Shown here piece by piece: positions 1-10,015 of a stretch of DNA of 33,571 nucleotides (within the stretch, counting starts at the first letter, position 1; each line of letters starts with the position of its first letter). Origin of the DNA: Batkoa obscura (taxonomy: Eukaryota; Entomophthoromycota; Entomophthoromycetes; Entomophthorales; Batkoaceae); contig JASVEC010000194.1 of the NCBI GenBank assembly GCA_030770535.1, positions 1 through 33,571 of the forward strand. Reading direction: 5' to 3'. The notes under the pieces were generated by a model. That model ran no database searches, was not told the origin of the DNA, and saw only the letters and a program-made list of their open reading frames with translations. The position numbers and the translations under genes were made by a program.

Positions 1-502
1 AATATATTGTCATGATCTCCTTAAACCCAGTATGAACATAATAATTTTTCCCATTGATTTCAATTTGAGTCAGTTTAGTTTTACTATTTAGTAGCCAATT
101 TTCAGCATTCGAACTACCACGGAAAGCAACAATCACTTCCTCTCTGTCTTTATTGACTGCTAAATAGCCCTTGGTTTCTGTTTTCTCGTTTTCAAACACT
201 TCTATCGATTCAATGCGATCACTAACTTTATTGCAATGGGTACATTCCCAGTTAACGAGCTTATCATTCTCACAATAAGTGGCACCAGCAAGTCGAGCAT
301 AACCTTTACCTTCTTTTTCATTTCCAGGAATAATGTTGGAAACCTCTTTGGCCCCAGGCATAAATCCTAATGGCTCAGCGACTTTATTATCTAAACTTTG
401 TAAATTTTTGGAAAAGTTTTCAAAATAATTGGCTTCAGTAGAAGATAATACTACTTGAGAAGAGGCTACTAAGGCAGCTAATAGGTTTATGAAGTTAGCC
501 AT
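1..502 (-). CDS. Secreted class-3 lipase, Rhizomucor-type (5' part, cut by window edge)
   Basis: The ATG at 502-500 opens an uninterrupted 167-codon frame that runs off the left edge. Residues 1-21 form a signal peptide (MANFINLLAALVASSQVVLS). After a propeptide-like stretch, residues 74-90 (ATYC...WECTHC) align by memory with the start of mature Rhizomucor miehei lipase, including three cysteines (C77, C87, C90) equivalent to disulfide cysteines there. Residues 124-137 (VIVAFRGSSNAENW) are the fungal lipase oxyanion-hole region, with S130 at the oxyanion serine position. VHTGF (156-160) is the next conserved block. The catalytic GxSxG serine, Asp and His would lie beyond the window. The protein is probably a secreted triacylglycerol lipase. 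A TATAAAAA box sits about 50 bp upstream. No intron is seen in this part. The family call is strong; the substrate is not determined. Confidence 0.9.
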   Translation of the reverse strand, partial: MANFINLLAALVASSQVVLSSTEANYFENFSKNLQSLDNKVAEPLGFMPGAKEVSNIIPGNEKEGKGYARLAGATYCENDKLVNWECTHCNKVSDRIESIEVFENEKTETKGYLAVNKDREEVIVAFRGSSNAENWLLNSKTKLTQIEINGKNYYVHTGFKEIMTIY

Positions 503-550
503 TATTGAATGGATAGTTGTTAGTTTTTTTTTTGAAGTATTATAAGTTGC

Positions 551-558
551 TTTTTATA
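551..558 (-). promoter_or_regulatory. TATA box of the lipase gene
   Basis: TATAAAAA on the minus strand, 49-56 bp upstream of the lipase ATG. The spacing suits a short 5' leader. It is a sequence match only, in AT-rich DNA. Confidence 0.45.
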
Positions 559-2454
559 CTTCTATTTATCTAGCTTTTTATTAGTTACACAATTATATTT
601 GTTCTATTGATATCAACCTAACTTTACTTCCAGTACCCTGTTATAATTCCCAGTTACACAGTTATAAACCATTCATTATAATGAATAAACTTTTTTAAAA
701 TTACTACTGCCTAATTGCCTTTTTGATCATTTAAGGTTTTGACTTTGTATGAACGTGTCCCAAGTCATTATTTACTATTTTTTACCGGTTTTATCTCTGT
801 CAAATTAACTTGTGACTATGTAGTTTTGAATACTATTCTTAAACTCTGAGGCACTATATGATAAAATTACTGTATTATAGTGTTTCTTTCCACTTCATTT
901 TTCGAATATTTTAAACAAATGGAATATAATCTTAATTAAAAGCCTTGATTTTGACTTTGAGCCTCGTTAAAGTCTAGTTTTACCAAAAGAAATAATTTAA
1001 AAGTTATGCTAAATGCTAAAGAAAACGCTATTAGAGTTTAATTCTAGCTTTATTCTCCATAATTTATTCTCACTAAATCTAACTTGAAAACTATTCCAAC
1101 TTTATTTACATACAAATTCCTATTAGCCTATCATTACTTTCTATTTTCCCACATTACTAAAGTCAATAAAACCTCAATTTTGTTACTTTAATTTACCTTG
1201 TTTCATTATTCAATTTATTAACCATTGTTTTATGTGCTTATTTAAAAATGGAGATGTAAAGAAAAATTACTGGTATGTTGAATGTAACACAAGGAAGTGG
1301 ATAGTTTTAGAAACAAACAACAATGGGACTCGAAAAGTATTTTCCAGAAATATCTCAGTAAAGTCCCATACAAATTTTGAGATTTATTCCAATTTTTTGT
1401 AAATAAATAGAATTGTGTTGATAGACTTGAATACAGCTAAAGAGAATCTAGTAACTATTCGTATACTCCTTTAGTGAAGTCATTGGTAACTCTGAGCCTT
1501 ATGCTGACTGTTTAGTATCATTGCACCTGAAATATATCGCAAAAAGTTACAACAATGCAAGAAATAAAATAGAACAAATTTCTATACTATTATTAAATAC
1601 TAAAATTAGTGTTAAATCAGGATTTGGTTGGATTCAGAGCTAGCAAACATAGTATTAACGTAAAAATACTGATTATACTTTCATTGCGGTTTGAAATAGC
1701 TTCATCTTGCTAACTTTTTTCTTGGCATAATCGTGACGTAAAAAAACATTGTAATTAGTAACTCAGATTAAATCTCAATTTGTATTTTATTTAATATTAC
1801 TTATATTTTTCCTCCCCTATGGTTATCTAAATTTTATTTATATTAAGTACAACCCATCCATAAAGACTACATTGCTCCACCACTCACCTTTCTAATTATC
1901 TTCTGACCTATTATTTTTTACCTATAGTCAATAGAGAGCCCATATAGTTTAGAAATTGTGGTGGTATAACTTGACATTTAAGCTTGGAATACATAAAACA
2001 GCTACATGAAGGACAATCAGCAGTACTCTTTTCAAGTTCACCGTCTACCGTCCGTTAAGGTTTGATTGTCATAAATTACATTTACATAATAAGTCAAATA
2101 CTGGGGTTTTTGAAAAAATTCTTAATCGGCGATTAATTTGTTTATTAGTGCAAGCACACCTAATGTTGACCTTTTATTGATTTTTTTTATAAAAAACTCA
2201 AGAGCTTTTTGTTTAAGATATATATACCTATACGTTAGAATAAACTCTACAACATACCTTTTTGCAAATATAAACAAAGAGAGAAATTTTTGATTAAAAT
2301 AAAGTTAGGTACTAAAAAATTAGTTACTCAAACTAGTCATTTATATTATTTAGATATTACAGAAATAATAATAATCGTATTTCCCGTTAAAAAACTGCCC
2401 ACAAAAAGGGCAAAAAAAAAATGCAGATGATAACATCAAACAACTTCAAAAACA
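559..2454. other. Intergenic, AT-rich, no confident gene
   Basis: No recognisable gene, RNA or mobile element. The only item of note is a 56-codon frame at 1232-1402, listed separately. The rest is AT-rich sequence with frequent stops in all frames. Confidence 0.6.
1232..1402 (+). CDS. Small ORF, possibly a relic of the LPxY family (doubtful)
   Basis: A 56-residue frame reading MCLFKNGDVKKNYWYVECNT and on to ...EIYSNFL. The order LFKN, then W-x-V-x-E, W, and T-N-x-G loosely resembles residues 45-80 of the family copy at 9392-10015 (LFKN...W-K-L-I-E...W-Y...T-N-D-G). It lacks the LPxY motifs and the C-terminal helix. Frames of this length arise by chance in such AT-rich DNA, so this could be noise. 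Confidence 0.2.
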   Translation: MCLFKNGDVKKNYWYVECNTRKWIVLETNNNGTRKVFSRNISVKSHTNFEIYSNFL

Positions 2455-3051
2455 TCAAGAATAAATAAAAGAAACTAGTTGTACAAAACAAGTCAAAATA
2501 ATATGAAATTCATACAGCTGCAAATTTGAGCTAAACTTCATATACGCAATTGTGTTATTAACACAGCTCAATCGAAATGAGGCAATCATCGAGCTTTCAC
2601 TCGATTCCATATAAACTCGATACTCCAACAATTCGCTATTCCTAACCTTTCTCTTCTTGATCACATAAACGTCTTGAAAACTGCCCTTGAACCCCAATCT
2701 ATTGATCAAAAGCTGAAAGCAAGTACTGCAGCATGCGTTAACCTGGGCTAGTGGGAACTCCCAGCTTGGTAATCCGATTTGAAAGTTTTGTGCCTGATTT
2801 GAGAACCGCTTGGTTTCTAATAAAATTTGTTTATTGTATTCGATCAACTGTAAACCTCTTTGATATTTTTCAACTTTATACCACGTTACTTTACCACTAC
2901 CCTCCTGAATCTTCCACCGGGTTTTGTGAAGAGGCGTTAAAGAGTACTCGTTGCGGATAGTAAATACCTTGTTTCGATTGGTGTAACGAGGCAGCAAACT
3001 TCCCTGTTCTAACGCTTCGTATTCTGGTAAGACGTCATGTTCTATTAACAT
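2455..3051 (-). CDS. Tandem-LPxY family protein, copy 1
   Basis: A 198-residue single-exon gene of unknown function, one of seven paralogues here. LPEY (8-11) and LPRY (20-23) place their tyrosines 12 residues apart. A beta-rich core follows, with W-K-I-x-E and W-Y-K-V-E near residues 45-60. A basic YVIKKRKV segment lies near 128-136. The C-terminus (YEFHIILTCFVQLVSFIYS) is a hydrophobic helix with the family's Glu and Gln. No signal peptide is evident, so it is probably cytosolic or membrane-associated from the cytosolic side. Core and tail are closest to copies 4 and 5. A TATAAAAA box lies about 43 bp upstream. Similar layouts (PY motifs plus a barrel around a C-terminal helix) occur in scramblases and tubby/LURP-one-like proteins; that comparison is inference. 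Confidence 0.85.
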   Translation of the reverse strand: MLIEHDVLPEYEALEQGSLLPRYTNRNKVFTIRNEYSLTPLHKTRWKIQEGSGKVTWYKVEKYQRGLQLIEYNKQILLETKRFSNQAQNFQIGLPSWEFPLAQVNACCSTCFQLLINRLGFKGSFQDVYVIKKRKVRNSELLEYRVYMESSESSMIASFRLSCVNNTIAYMKFSSNLQLYEFHIILTCFVQLVSFIYS

Positions 3052-4397
3052 GTTTGGTTTGATTTTTTGAGGATAGTCCTTGAAAATTGTGTGTTTTTAT
3101 ACTGTTGGGTTTCAATCATCTGGAGGCATTTATTTTATTTAACCGAAGGGTATTTAAATGGATTAATAATTAGAAATTGTTTGATTATTAATAAAACAGA
3201 AGGCTGATCAGAGCTTTATTTCATTAAATTGATTTTGCTATTTTATTTTATTATTTCATTTAGGATAAATTTCATTTATCCTTTTATATTTATCGCTTAT
3301 TATTAGACTTCAATAAAAAGGAATCCAATTTTTTATTTTCAAATAGTTTCTTGAAGCGTAAATTATAACAAGATTACCCACAAAATATGATAAAACTAAA
3401 GTTATTATAATTAAATTAATCAAAAAGTTTATGACATTATCTTTACCTACTGTCCTTTCATTTTCACATTTAGAAATTGTTTTTTTATATTAATAGTTAT
3501 TTTCTAAATTTACCCGTTGTATGAATAATAGTATATTTTATCTAATAATAATGATCAAAACAATAATCTAAATTAATGGACATTTAAACAAAGGTCCTAC
3601 AGCTTTCGAAGTTTTTCAAAATACACACTCTACTTTAAAATATATAAAACAAAATTTTACGGATTTGAGAAACAAATCAGCCTAAAGTTACAGGCAGATC
3701 TTCGATTCTAAATTTTTCAAAACTTCAGTACTTAGGTTATTAAAGGGCTTTCTTCATGCTATCATCAGGTCCTTTTACAGAGTTATAAAATTTTAATATA
3801 TATTCCTATCATAATTTTTCTTGCAGTTGTTCTGCTCTAGACTCTTTTTTAAACTCTTTTTATGAATAGTTCCATTCTCTACCCCCACTCCTTTATTTAT
3901 GTAAAACATTTTTTTACTCATTGAAGAAACAACCTTAACCTTTGTTTTAATATCATCTACATTTATATTTATACCTATCCTAACCATAAACTTCTTAAGT
4001 ACAGTATAATATGGACAGCTATTATATTTATATATTTGATAAAGATTTGTTATCAACTATGATACCTTCGAGCCTTCTGTGGCTTTCTTACATCACTTTT
4101 ATCTAATCAACCTTTTGAATTAATACTTTATCTGACAAATTGAATAACTATTAGGTTTCGTAGCAAAACGTAATCATTTTATGTTGAAATTTTAGTAATT
4201 TAAAATTTTATTTTAATCGCTATAAAATAGAAAAATAATAAAACTTTATAGAAATTACAATAGTCAAAAAACATTTAAAACTTCAAAAAATTATTTATTG
4301 ATTGATATTTGAAATAAATTCAATAACCTGATTATCGATATACATTGTAATAAATTAACTTTAACCCAACTAATTACTAATACATCCCCTTTTATAT
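3052..4397. other. Intergenic, AT-rich; promoter of copy 1
   Basis: A TATAAAAA on minus at 3094-3101 is the likely promoter element of copy 1. An 87-codon frame at 3793-4056 (minus) shows no motif I recognise and is about what chance allows at this composition. Nothing else is supported. Confidence 0.5.
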
Positions 4398-4976
4398 TCA
4401 TATAGCATTACTATAACACTGGGCAATTCCAAGTAGTAGAATCTTAACATCCAGTTCATCGATCGACATATAGAATCCTAGTTCGACCAACTGATTCATC
4501 GAAACACAAATAACAAACTTGCCGAGCACATACCCATCATCTAAATTGACAATTTTGTAGCATATTAACGATTCATTGTTACTGTCCGTCTTGACAAACC
4601 CATACATTTTCGAAAACATAGGAACATCATATCTATTAATAATAATGTTGTAGTTCCCCATTCTATCAGTATTATTTCTTATCATAACAGCGTTAACATT
4701 ATCTTGGTTAGAAATTAAAAAAGAGTAACTATTCTCTATTTGTGGCAACTGGAATAGCTCTATCAACAGCTCATTGTTTTTGCCTTTTAGCTTTAAGCTT
4801 CTTTTTAGTTGATGGACCTTATAGTCCTTTGAGTTTTTCTCTTTATTATAAATTCCATACTCCTTCCCTTTAAAGCTGAAATGTTTTCTTTTGGCTATTT
4901 TGAAATAACTAGCTTCCTCGCGATAGCTGGGTAGCTCTTCTTTAACAAAACTCTGATACTCTGGTAATACACTCAT
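4398..4976 (-). CDS. Tandem-LPxY family protein, copy 2
   Basis: A 192-residue single-exon protein. LPEY (4-7) and LPSY (15-18) are spaced as in copy 3, its immediate neighbour, and the rest of the sequence also pairs these two as the most divergent subgroup. The core lacks the W-K...W-Y pair of other members but keeps alternating polar and hydrophobic strands, as in ELLIELFQLP and YNIIINRYDVP. The C-terminus (DELDVKILLLGIAQCYSNAI) keeps the acidic residue and the Gln inside a hydrophobic helix. The first ATG gives MSVLPEY, matching the family's usual start. A TATAAAA lies at 5033-5039 (minus). Function unknown. Confidence 0.82.
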   Translation of the reverse strand: MSVLPEYQSFVKEELPSYREEASYFKIAKRKHFSFKGKEYGIYNKEKNSKDYKVHQLKRSLKLKGKNNELLIELFQLPQIENSYSFLISNQDNVNAVMIRNNTDRMGNYNIIINRYDVPMFSKMYGFVKTDSNNESLICYKIVNLDDGYVLGKFVICVSMNQLVELGFYMSIDELDVKILLLGIAQCYSNAI

Positions 4977-5768
4977 TTCTTTATTTTATTTCAATTTAAT
5001 TTTGATGAAAACAAACCTACCAAAATCCCTTGTTTTATATCCCCATCTTTTACTGCGCTCTCAAATAAACGTTTGTTGATTTTTAATACTTTTATAAAAT
5101 CGCTTAATTTTATTCTATTCTATAAAGTATTTGATCTACTTTGCATAAAATTAAGTGTTATGAACAAGTTTAAAACGCTTGCGAATAAATATGGAAATTC
5201 CGGTAATCCTAGGTTCCGAATAAAATTTAGTTAAATTTTTCTTCATTGGTTTGAGTTTAAGAACATTTGATAGATTGAATAAGTGAGATCAGACTGATAA
5301 TTTTGACCAGGTTTTTTATGAGGGTGTTGGTATAATTAGATGGGCTTTCTGGGGGTAGAATGGTAGCGTTGAGGTAATCGAAAAGGAATTTAAGTCAAAA
5401 AATACTTGGGTTTATTTAGGTTAGAAGCTACATGAATATTCAGAAGTAAATTCGTTTTAATGGATGTGTTTACTTTTTATCCTATGCTCTTGATAATGTA
5501 AAAGATGTGATCTCTCTTTCGACTATAATTTAATTATAATAAAATATGTAACATTACTAGGTATAACAACGCTTTATTCAAAAAATAAATAACAGTCATT
5601 ATTTCAAATTTGATAAAACCAATACAAAAATAAACCAATATCAAAAGTTTATTTAATTAGTATATAAACAAAGGTCCTTTATTGATAAATCATTTAAAAC
5701 CAAATGGATAAAACCAATAGGACAGAAGCTAACAAGGAGGTATAACAATATATAGTACATATCATTTA
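4977..5768. other. Intergenic between copies 2 and 3
   Basis: Holds the likely TATAAAA of copy 2 (5033-5039, minus). I see no gene, RNA or repeat in the remainder. Confidence 0.5.
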
Positions 5769-6341
5769 TTAAGTAGTAATCCAAGAGCAAACGGCACACC
5801 GAGTAATAGCCAGAAAAAACACCGCAAACTCGATTTCTTCCAGCTGTTTAAAAACAGCTATTTCCAATAACCTTTTTGAAGAGAAAGCCAACACTCCTTT
5901 AATCAAAACAAGATCATACCCTTGTTCTGTAATATGAAACATAGCCAAATTATTGAATTTCAATTTTGATATAATAAAGTATTTGCTAGTATATAATCTT
6001 AAATCTTGAAGTTGAATTTTATAGGTTTGGTCCAAATCTACGTATTCCATGGTTGCAGATACCCCATTATTTATATAAAACAAAAATGAAAGTTGATTGG
6101 TTCTAGGTACTTCTAATAGATCCACTATGTTAGTACTATCCATACGCTTGAGTTCAAAACCTCGTTCGTGTTGATATAGTTTATAAATAACTTTATTCGT
6201 TTGTTTGTCAAGAATGATTAGTTTCATATTATTAAGTAAATTAAACGAGAACTTAATATCTATTCTGTAGTAACTTACCGCATCATTATATAAAGGTAAG
6301 CCTTCTTTAATAATCGATTCATATGATGGTAATATGCTCAT
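5769..6341 (-). CDS. Tandem-LPxY family protein, copy 3
   Basis: A single-exon gene of about 190 residues. An ATG exists six codons further upstream (6359), but the ATG at 6341 is preferred. It gives MSILPSYESI, parallel to MSVLPEYQSF of copy 2, and the TATA box at 6384-6392 would place the transcription start near the upstream ATG. LPSY (4-7) and LPLY (15-18) are the paired motifs. The core has VIYKLYQHERGFELKR, equivalent to the W-Y-K-L-Y...RG block of other members. The C-terminal hydrophobic helix (EEIEFAVFFLAITRC) has Arg where most copies have Gln. Probably a tandem duplicate of copy 2. Function unknown. Confidence 0.82.
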   Translation of the reverse strand: MSILPSYESIIKEGLPLYNDAVSYYRIDIKFSFNLLNNMKLIILDKQTNKVIYKLYQHERGFELKRMDSTNIVDLLEVPRTNQLSFLFYINNGVSATMEYVDLDQTYKIQLQDLRLYTSKYFIISKLKFNNLAMFHITEQGYDLVLIKGVLAFSSKRLLEIAVFKQLEEIEFAVFFLAITRCAVCSWITT

Positions 6342-6383
6342 ACTGTTTTTATTTATCATTAATCAATTGATCAATTTAATGAG

Positions 6384-6392
6384 CTTTTATAA
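6384..6392 (-). promoter_or_regulatory. TATA box of LPxY copy 3
   Basis: TTATAAAAG on minus, about 43 bp upstream of the preferred ATG. It supports using the second ATG of the frame. Confidence 0.45.
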
Positions 6393-7558
6393 CAATACAA
6401 TACAACTTTGCACTAAATTAAAAAAAAGAACAATATATTAATGATAAAAACCAGTAATGTATTGATATAAATACATAAGTTATAATCAGACATATTTCAA
6501 TTCAATTCGCCAAGTTTAAACAAATGTTTTACTGCACTAAGTTAACCCACATTTCCATATAATTATGACTCAACTCACTCCTTTAATTTTTTCCATTACA
6601 AAATACTTTTTATTGGCATATACAACTATCTCAATTTGATCTCTATCTATCATTCAGACTCTATATTATAACTAAAACTACTTTGCAACTTTAAATTATC
6701 TATTAAAACTGCGATTTTAACTGTTTTAGGCTGTTTTGTTTTATTTTTACAAAACCTACTAATAGTTATATTAAAATACAATAAACACAGTATTATAAAA
6801 AACTCAATTTTAGAATATTTATTTGTTTTTGGCTTTAGTAATATATAGCTGATATGGAGAAAATAAACTTTATCTTCAAAACGGGAACTTGAAAAAAACA
6901 ATCAGATGAAATCTACTTAAAATAAGGTTAAGAAATAGAATTCCGAAATTGCCTTTTTTATAAATTTATAATAAAAAGAATTAGTAATATAAAACTAAAT
7001 AATGATAATGGTACATTGATTTTTTAAAAACCCGAGAATTCAGATAATCTAAAAGTAAAGCACTCCCTGTTATTTAGCTAATTATAGAATATTCTTTATC
7101 GATATTTAACATTAAATATCATATATCTCATATTATTAATACAAGTTTATCCAACTCTTCTGAATTTAAAAAGTAAATTCTGGGTAATTGTCTGGAATTT
7201 AGTTTAATAATACAATCCCGAGTTGAAATTAAAGTATCAGACAATTTGAAAAATAATTTTTCTAACCCAACGTTATTACCCAAAAGCTAAGCAACTTGAA
7301 CTGAAGCAGCACATGTAATCCAAAAGCGATTTGATTTCATTCATCCTATACTTTTAATCAATTGATATCCAATAAAAAGTAATGTTAAGCTGCATCGTAT
7401 AAACATCATCTATTTCACTTACCCACTGTATCCCGTTGCAACTTATCTGAAAACTAAGGGTCTAAATGTTTAGTTCATCACTACTAAACTATATCATCTC
7501 CTTTTTATTATAAATAAGCACCAAATCCTAATTATATTTATTAACAGAAAAAATATGA
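6393..7558. other. Intergenic, AT-rich, no gene seen
   Basis: An 83-codon minus frame at 6650-6901 has no recognisable motif and is within chance expectation. The six-A run at 7548-7553 reads as the poly-T terminator of the adjacent tRNA-Tyr gene on minus. Confidence 0.5.
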
Positions 7559-7640
7559 TCTCAGCACCCGGGATCGAACCAGGGACCGATGGATTGCTAT
7601 CATTTACAGTCCATCGCTCTTCCAACTGAGCTATGCTGAG
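7559..7640 (-). tRNA. tRNA-Tyr (GTA) with a 9-nt intron
   Basis: The acceptor stem CTCAGCA/TGCTGAG pairs perfectly, with discriminator A. It has the C1-G72 pair typical of eukaryotic tRNA-Tyr. The D arm contains the A box (TAGCTCAGTTGG) and the T arm the B box (GGTTCGATCCC). The anticodon GTA is at 7605-7607. A 9-nt intron (7595-7603) sits one base after the anticodon, the canonical nuclear position, and its removal gives a normal 7-base loop between ATGGA and TCCAT. A poly-T terminator follows on the minus strand at 7548-7553. Confidence 0.96.
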
Positions 7641-7703
7641 TTATCCAATGGACTTAGAATTGGTAAATAATATATATTCTTTTAATTACTTTATCTCAAT
7701 ACA

Positions 7704-7860
7704 AAGGATACCTAAATTGGTTTCAGAATTCATTTAAAAATAAAATATAAGCTTTTATAATTAAACTTCAAAATAAATTTTTTATAAGTTTTAATATAAT
7801 AAAAAATAAGAACTAATAAAATTCCTATATAACATTTATTTGATTTATTATTCGATTTAT
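7704..7860 (+). mobile_element. Relic of the 5' end of the TGGGG-type DNA transposon
   Basis: The stretch with ATTGGTTTCAGAAT matches the left end of the transposon at 16972. It then continues with sequence resembling 17246-17320 of that element (AAAATA...TTCATAA..TAAACTTC..AAAT), so the piece between is deleted. It lies about 65 bp upstream of the tRNA-Tyr start and next to the composite element at 7919. It is diverged and older than the composite. Confidence 0.5.
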
Positions 7861-8370
7861 TGTTTAATTAAAACTTAAAAATGATAAAAATAATAATAAA
7901 TATTTATCAAATAATATATGGGGTTGTCTGAATTAGTTTCATTATTTTATCCAATTTTTGAAAAATTTTGTATTTTAAAAACTTCGCTTAAAATTCTATA
8001 AAATCACATCTTTTATTAAAACAAAAGTACCCAAACACAGTTCTAAATCATTCTATTATAGCTCATACTGTAAGTTACTTGAATTTCTACTAGATCTTAA
8101 ATACATGTTCTTATAAAGCTTAATTGAGAAATATTTATTATCAACCGCTTTATAACCAACATTGTAGATTTATTATCAAATAAATAAACTATTTTAATGT
8201 TGTAGTTACATTATTAATATATTGCCAAGTTAATAAATAGCTGCATGGGAGGGAGTGGTTAGCCCCAAAACTATAATTAACCATCCCTATATAGTACAAG
8301 TAATAATAGTTTTTACATATTATTACAGTTACTTGTTCTTTGACTATTTATTAACTTAGCTATTAATAAC

Positions 8371-8928
8371 TTAAGTAATCTTAACATTTAACAACCTATT
8401 TCTATCATTCAACAAACTACTTACTTGCTTAGTAAATATCGAAATTTTTAAATTCTCTGTTATCTTCGTAAGGTAAGCTGGGATCGATCTTTTAATTTTT
8501 CTGTTTTCTATAGACTCTATAACTTTAATTGGGACTATATCGCTTTTTTTTGATGTATCAGATACTGGATAACAATGTAGTTTATTGTTATGTTTAATAA
8601 AGTGTAAATACTTCTTAATGCCTTGCATCTCTATTATTCTTTTTGTATTTTTGTTTCTTTTATACTTTTTAAAAATTATATCTGTTTTCCCATTATTAAC
8701 AGTCGAGTTATTAATTTTATTATGCTCGCAAATAAAAGCCTCAAATCTTGAAATTAATTGATCGATATCTTCTATTTTACCTAACGCTTCAAAACTACTT
8801 TTCCATTTTGAAAGGTTTCCAAAATGTCCATCAACTATACTTTTTCCATGATGCTCAGCAAAAAAATTAAGATTGACATTCAAACTACTATTTGGGAGTG
8901 TTTTTTTTAACTTCATTATTTTTTCCAT
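8371..8928 (-). pseudogene. C-terminal fragment of DDE-like transposase fused to MITE sequence
   Basis: The 185-codon frame starts inside the MITE, which contributes about the first 13 residues (MEKIMKLKKTLPN). The other 172 residues match the C-terminal part of the transposase at 18337-19161 with four differences. It keeps the HGKSIVDGHFG block but lacks the N-terminal half and the two upstream acidic catalytic candidates, so it should not be catalytic. A DNA-binding or inhibitory role is conceivable but unsupported. Confidence 0.75.
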
Positions 8929-8993
8929 TTTTTAAGCGCTATTTAAGCGGAAAATTTGTTAGTAAAATTCTTAAACATAAAAATACATCCCCA
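8893..8993 (+). repeat. MITE copy M1 (one end of the composite element)
   Basis: A 101-bp member of the TGGGGATGT-ended MITE family. The internal core has TTTTCCATTTTTTAAGCG near the middle and GGAAAATTTGTTAGTAAAA after it. TA follows its right end, but its left side abuts transposon sequence (TT), so it is not a simple insertion into the transposon. Confidence 0.8.
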
Positions 8994-9391
8994 TATATTT
9001 TTAGTAAAATTATTTTAAAATTAAATCAAAAACTAAAAAAATAAACATCAACTATAGATTTTTCAATAATAGGATTTTATTAAACAACTTTTTACAGTAT
9101 ACTTTTAAATTGTATTCACAAAATCACTCATAATTACTTGTATTAACTTATAAATTACTATTTACCAGATTTTTATAATTTTTTAAAACTGTCAGGTATT
9201 TTTGCTTCTTGATAAAAAATTAGGTTAGTATTGTTTTATTGATTACTTTCATAAGTTATTGAATTTTAAAAACTGAATGAAAAAATTAAAAAAATTTAGA
9301 CATCCTAATACGGAGTTTGTAAATTTGAAGACAGATACAAAACAAATAAACAAAAAGTAAATTTTAACCTCATATTTAGTTTATAAATTAT
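8994..9391. other. Intergenic, AT-rich, nothing recognised
   Basis: No gene, RNA or repeat could be supported between the composite element and LPxY copy 4. Confidence 0.5.
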
Positions 9392-10015
9392 TTATTGAGA
9401 ATAAACGAAACCAAGGATCTGACAACAAGCTATTAATAAGATTGGAAATTCAACTGAGGATATATGAAAACTAAACCTTACCTGAGCAATCATTAGCTCT
9501 TTATGGGATAAACAGAAGCTAGCTAAGATCACTAATGGACTCTCATTCAAGCTTATAACCCATTGGTACAAATTACTGTCTCCGATCCTTCTTTTAGTAA
9601 TGGTATAAGCGCCTGTTTCCTCTTCTATTGCATAAGGATTGTAGGTAGTTAATCTTGAAACTGTTAGTTCGTAGTTCAGCTCAGCTCTCAATTGATTCAT
9701 CTTTAGTATTTTAACTAATCCATTTGGATACAATTGATATGTTTTGGTTTCTAGTAAAATACTATTATCAAGCCCTTGAAGCTGCCTTCCATCATTGGTA
9801 GGGTAGATCTGATACCAAACAACTTCGGATCCCTTTTCTATTAGCTTCCAGGTACATTGATTGATATTTTTAAATAATGAGAATTCAGTTTGGAGTATGA
9901 ATTTTTTAATTGGAGGAGAATATGGAGGAAGTGATATACCATGATGGGCTGTGGAATAAGCTGGAAGTGACTCATCACCTTCGGAGATCATTGGATTTGA
10001 GTTTGACAAACTCAT
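9392..10015 (-). CDS. Tandem-LPxY family protein, copy 4
   Basis: A 207-residue single-exon gene. LPAY (17-20) and LPPY (29-32) have tyrosines 12 apart; LPPY contains a full P-P-x-Y-like PY core in one reading (L-P-P-Y-S). The core shows TWKLIEKGSEVVWYQIYP, the conserved W-K...E-K-G-S...W-Y block, then ILLETK and YTITKRRIGDSNLYQW. The C-terminal helix (SVEFPILLIACCQILGFVYSQ) keeps Glu and Gln. Closest to copies 1 and 5. Copy 5 diverges from it across about 1 kb. TATAAAAT lies 27 bp upstream of the ATG, implying a very short leader. Function unknown; probably not secreted. Confidence 0.85.
   Translation of the reverse strand: MSLSNSNPMISEGDESLPAYSTAHHGISLPPYSPPIKKFILQTEFSLFKNINQCTWKLIEKGSEVVWYQIYPTNDGRQLQGLDNSILLETKTYQLYPNGLVKILKMNQLRAELNYELTVSRLTTYNPYAIEEETGAYTITKRRIGDSNLYQWVISLNESPLVILASFCLSHKELMIAQVRFSFHISSVEFPILLIACCQILGFVYSQ

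Larger units (their letters stand above)
7919..8993 (-). mobile_element. Composite DNA transposon: 3' part of the autonomous element joined to a MITE
   Basis: Positions 7919-8892 are a 974-bp reverse copy of 18640-19613, with the same length and very few substitutions. At 8893 the sequence switches to a full 101-bp MITE (8893-8993). The 5' part of the transposon is not found beyond the MITE. The outer ends are therefore TGGGGTTGTC (transposon end) and the MITE end CATCCCCA in inverse orientation. TA is found directly outside both ends (7917-7918 and 8994-8995), as expected if the whole unit moved together. It encodes only the C-terminal part of the transposase and would depend on a transposase supplied elsewhere. 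Confidence 0.75.

Noticed and set aside
3793-4056. 87-codon minus-strand frame as a gene
   Set aside because: No motif, no TATA box in a sensible place, and a length compatible with chance at this base composition.
3578-5675. Shared AAACAAAGGTCCT near 3585 and 5668 as a regulatory motif
   Set aside because: A 12-13-base match pair is expected by chance in a window this size, and the positions relative to genes differ.
6650-6901. 83-codon minus-strand frame as a gene
   Set aside because: Low-complexity Lys/Ile/Phe content with no conserved pattern; likely chance.
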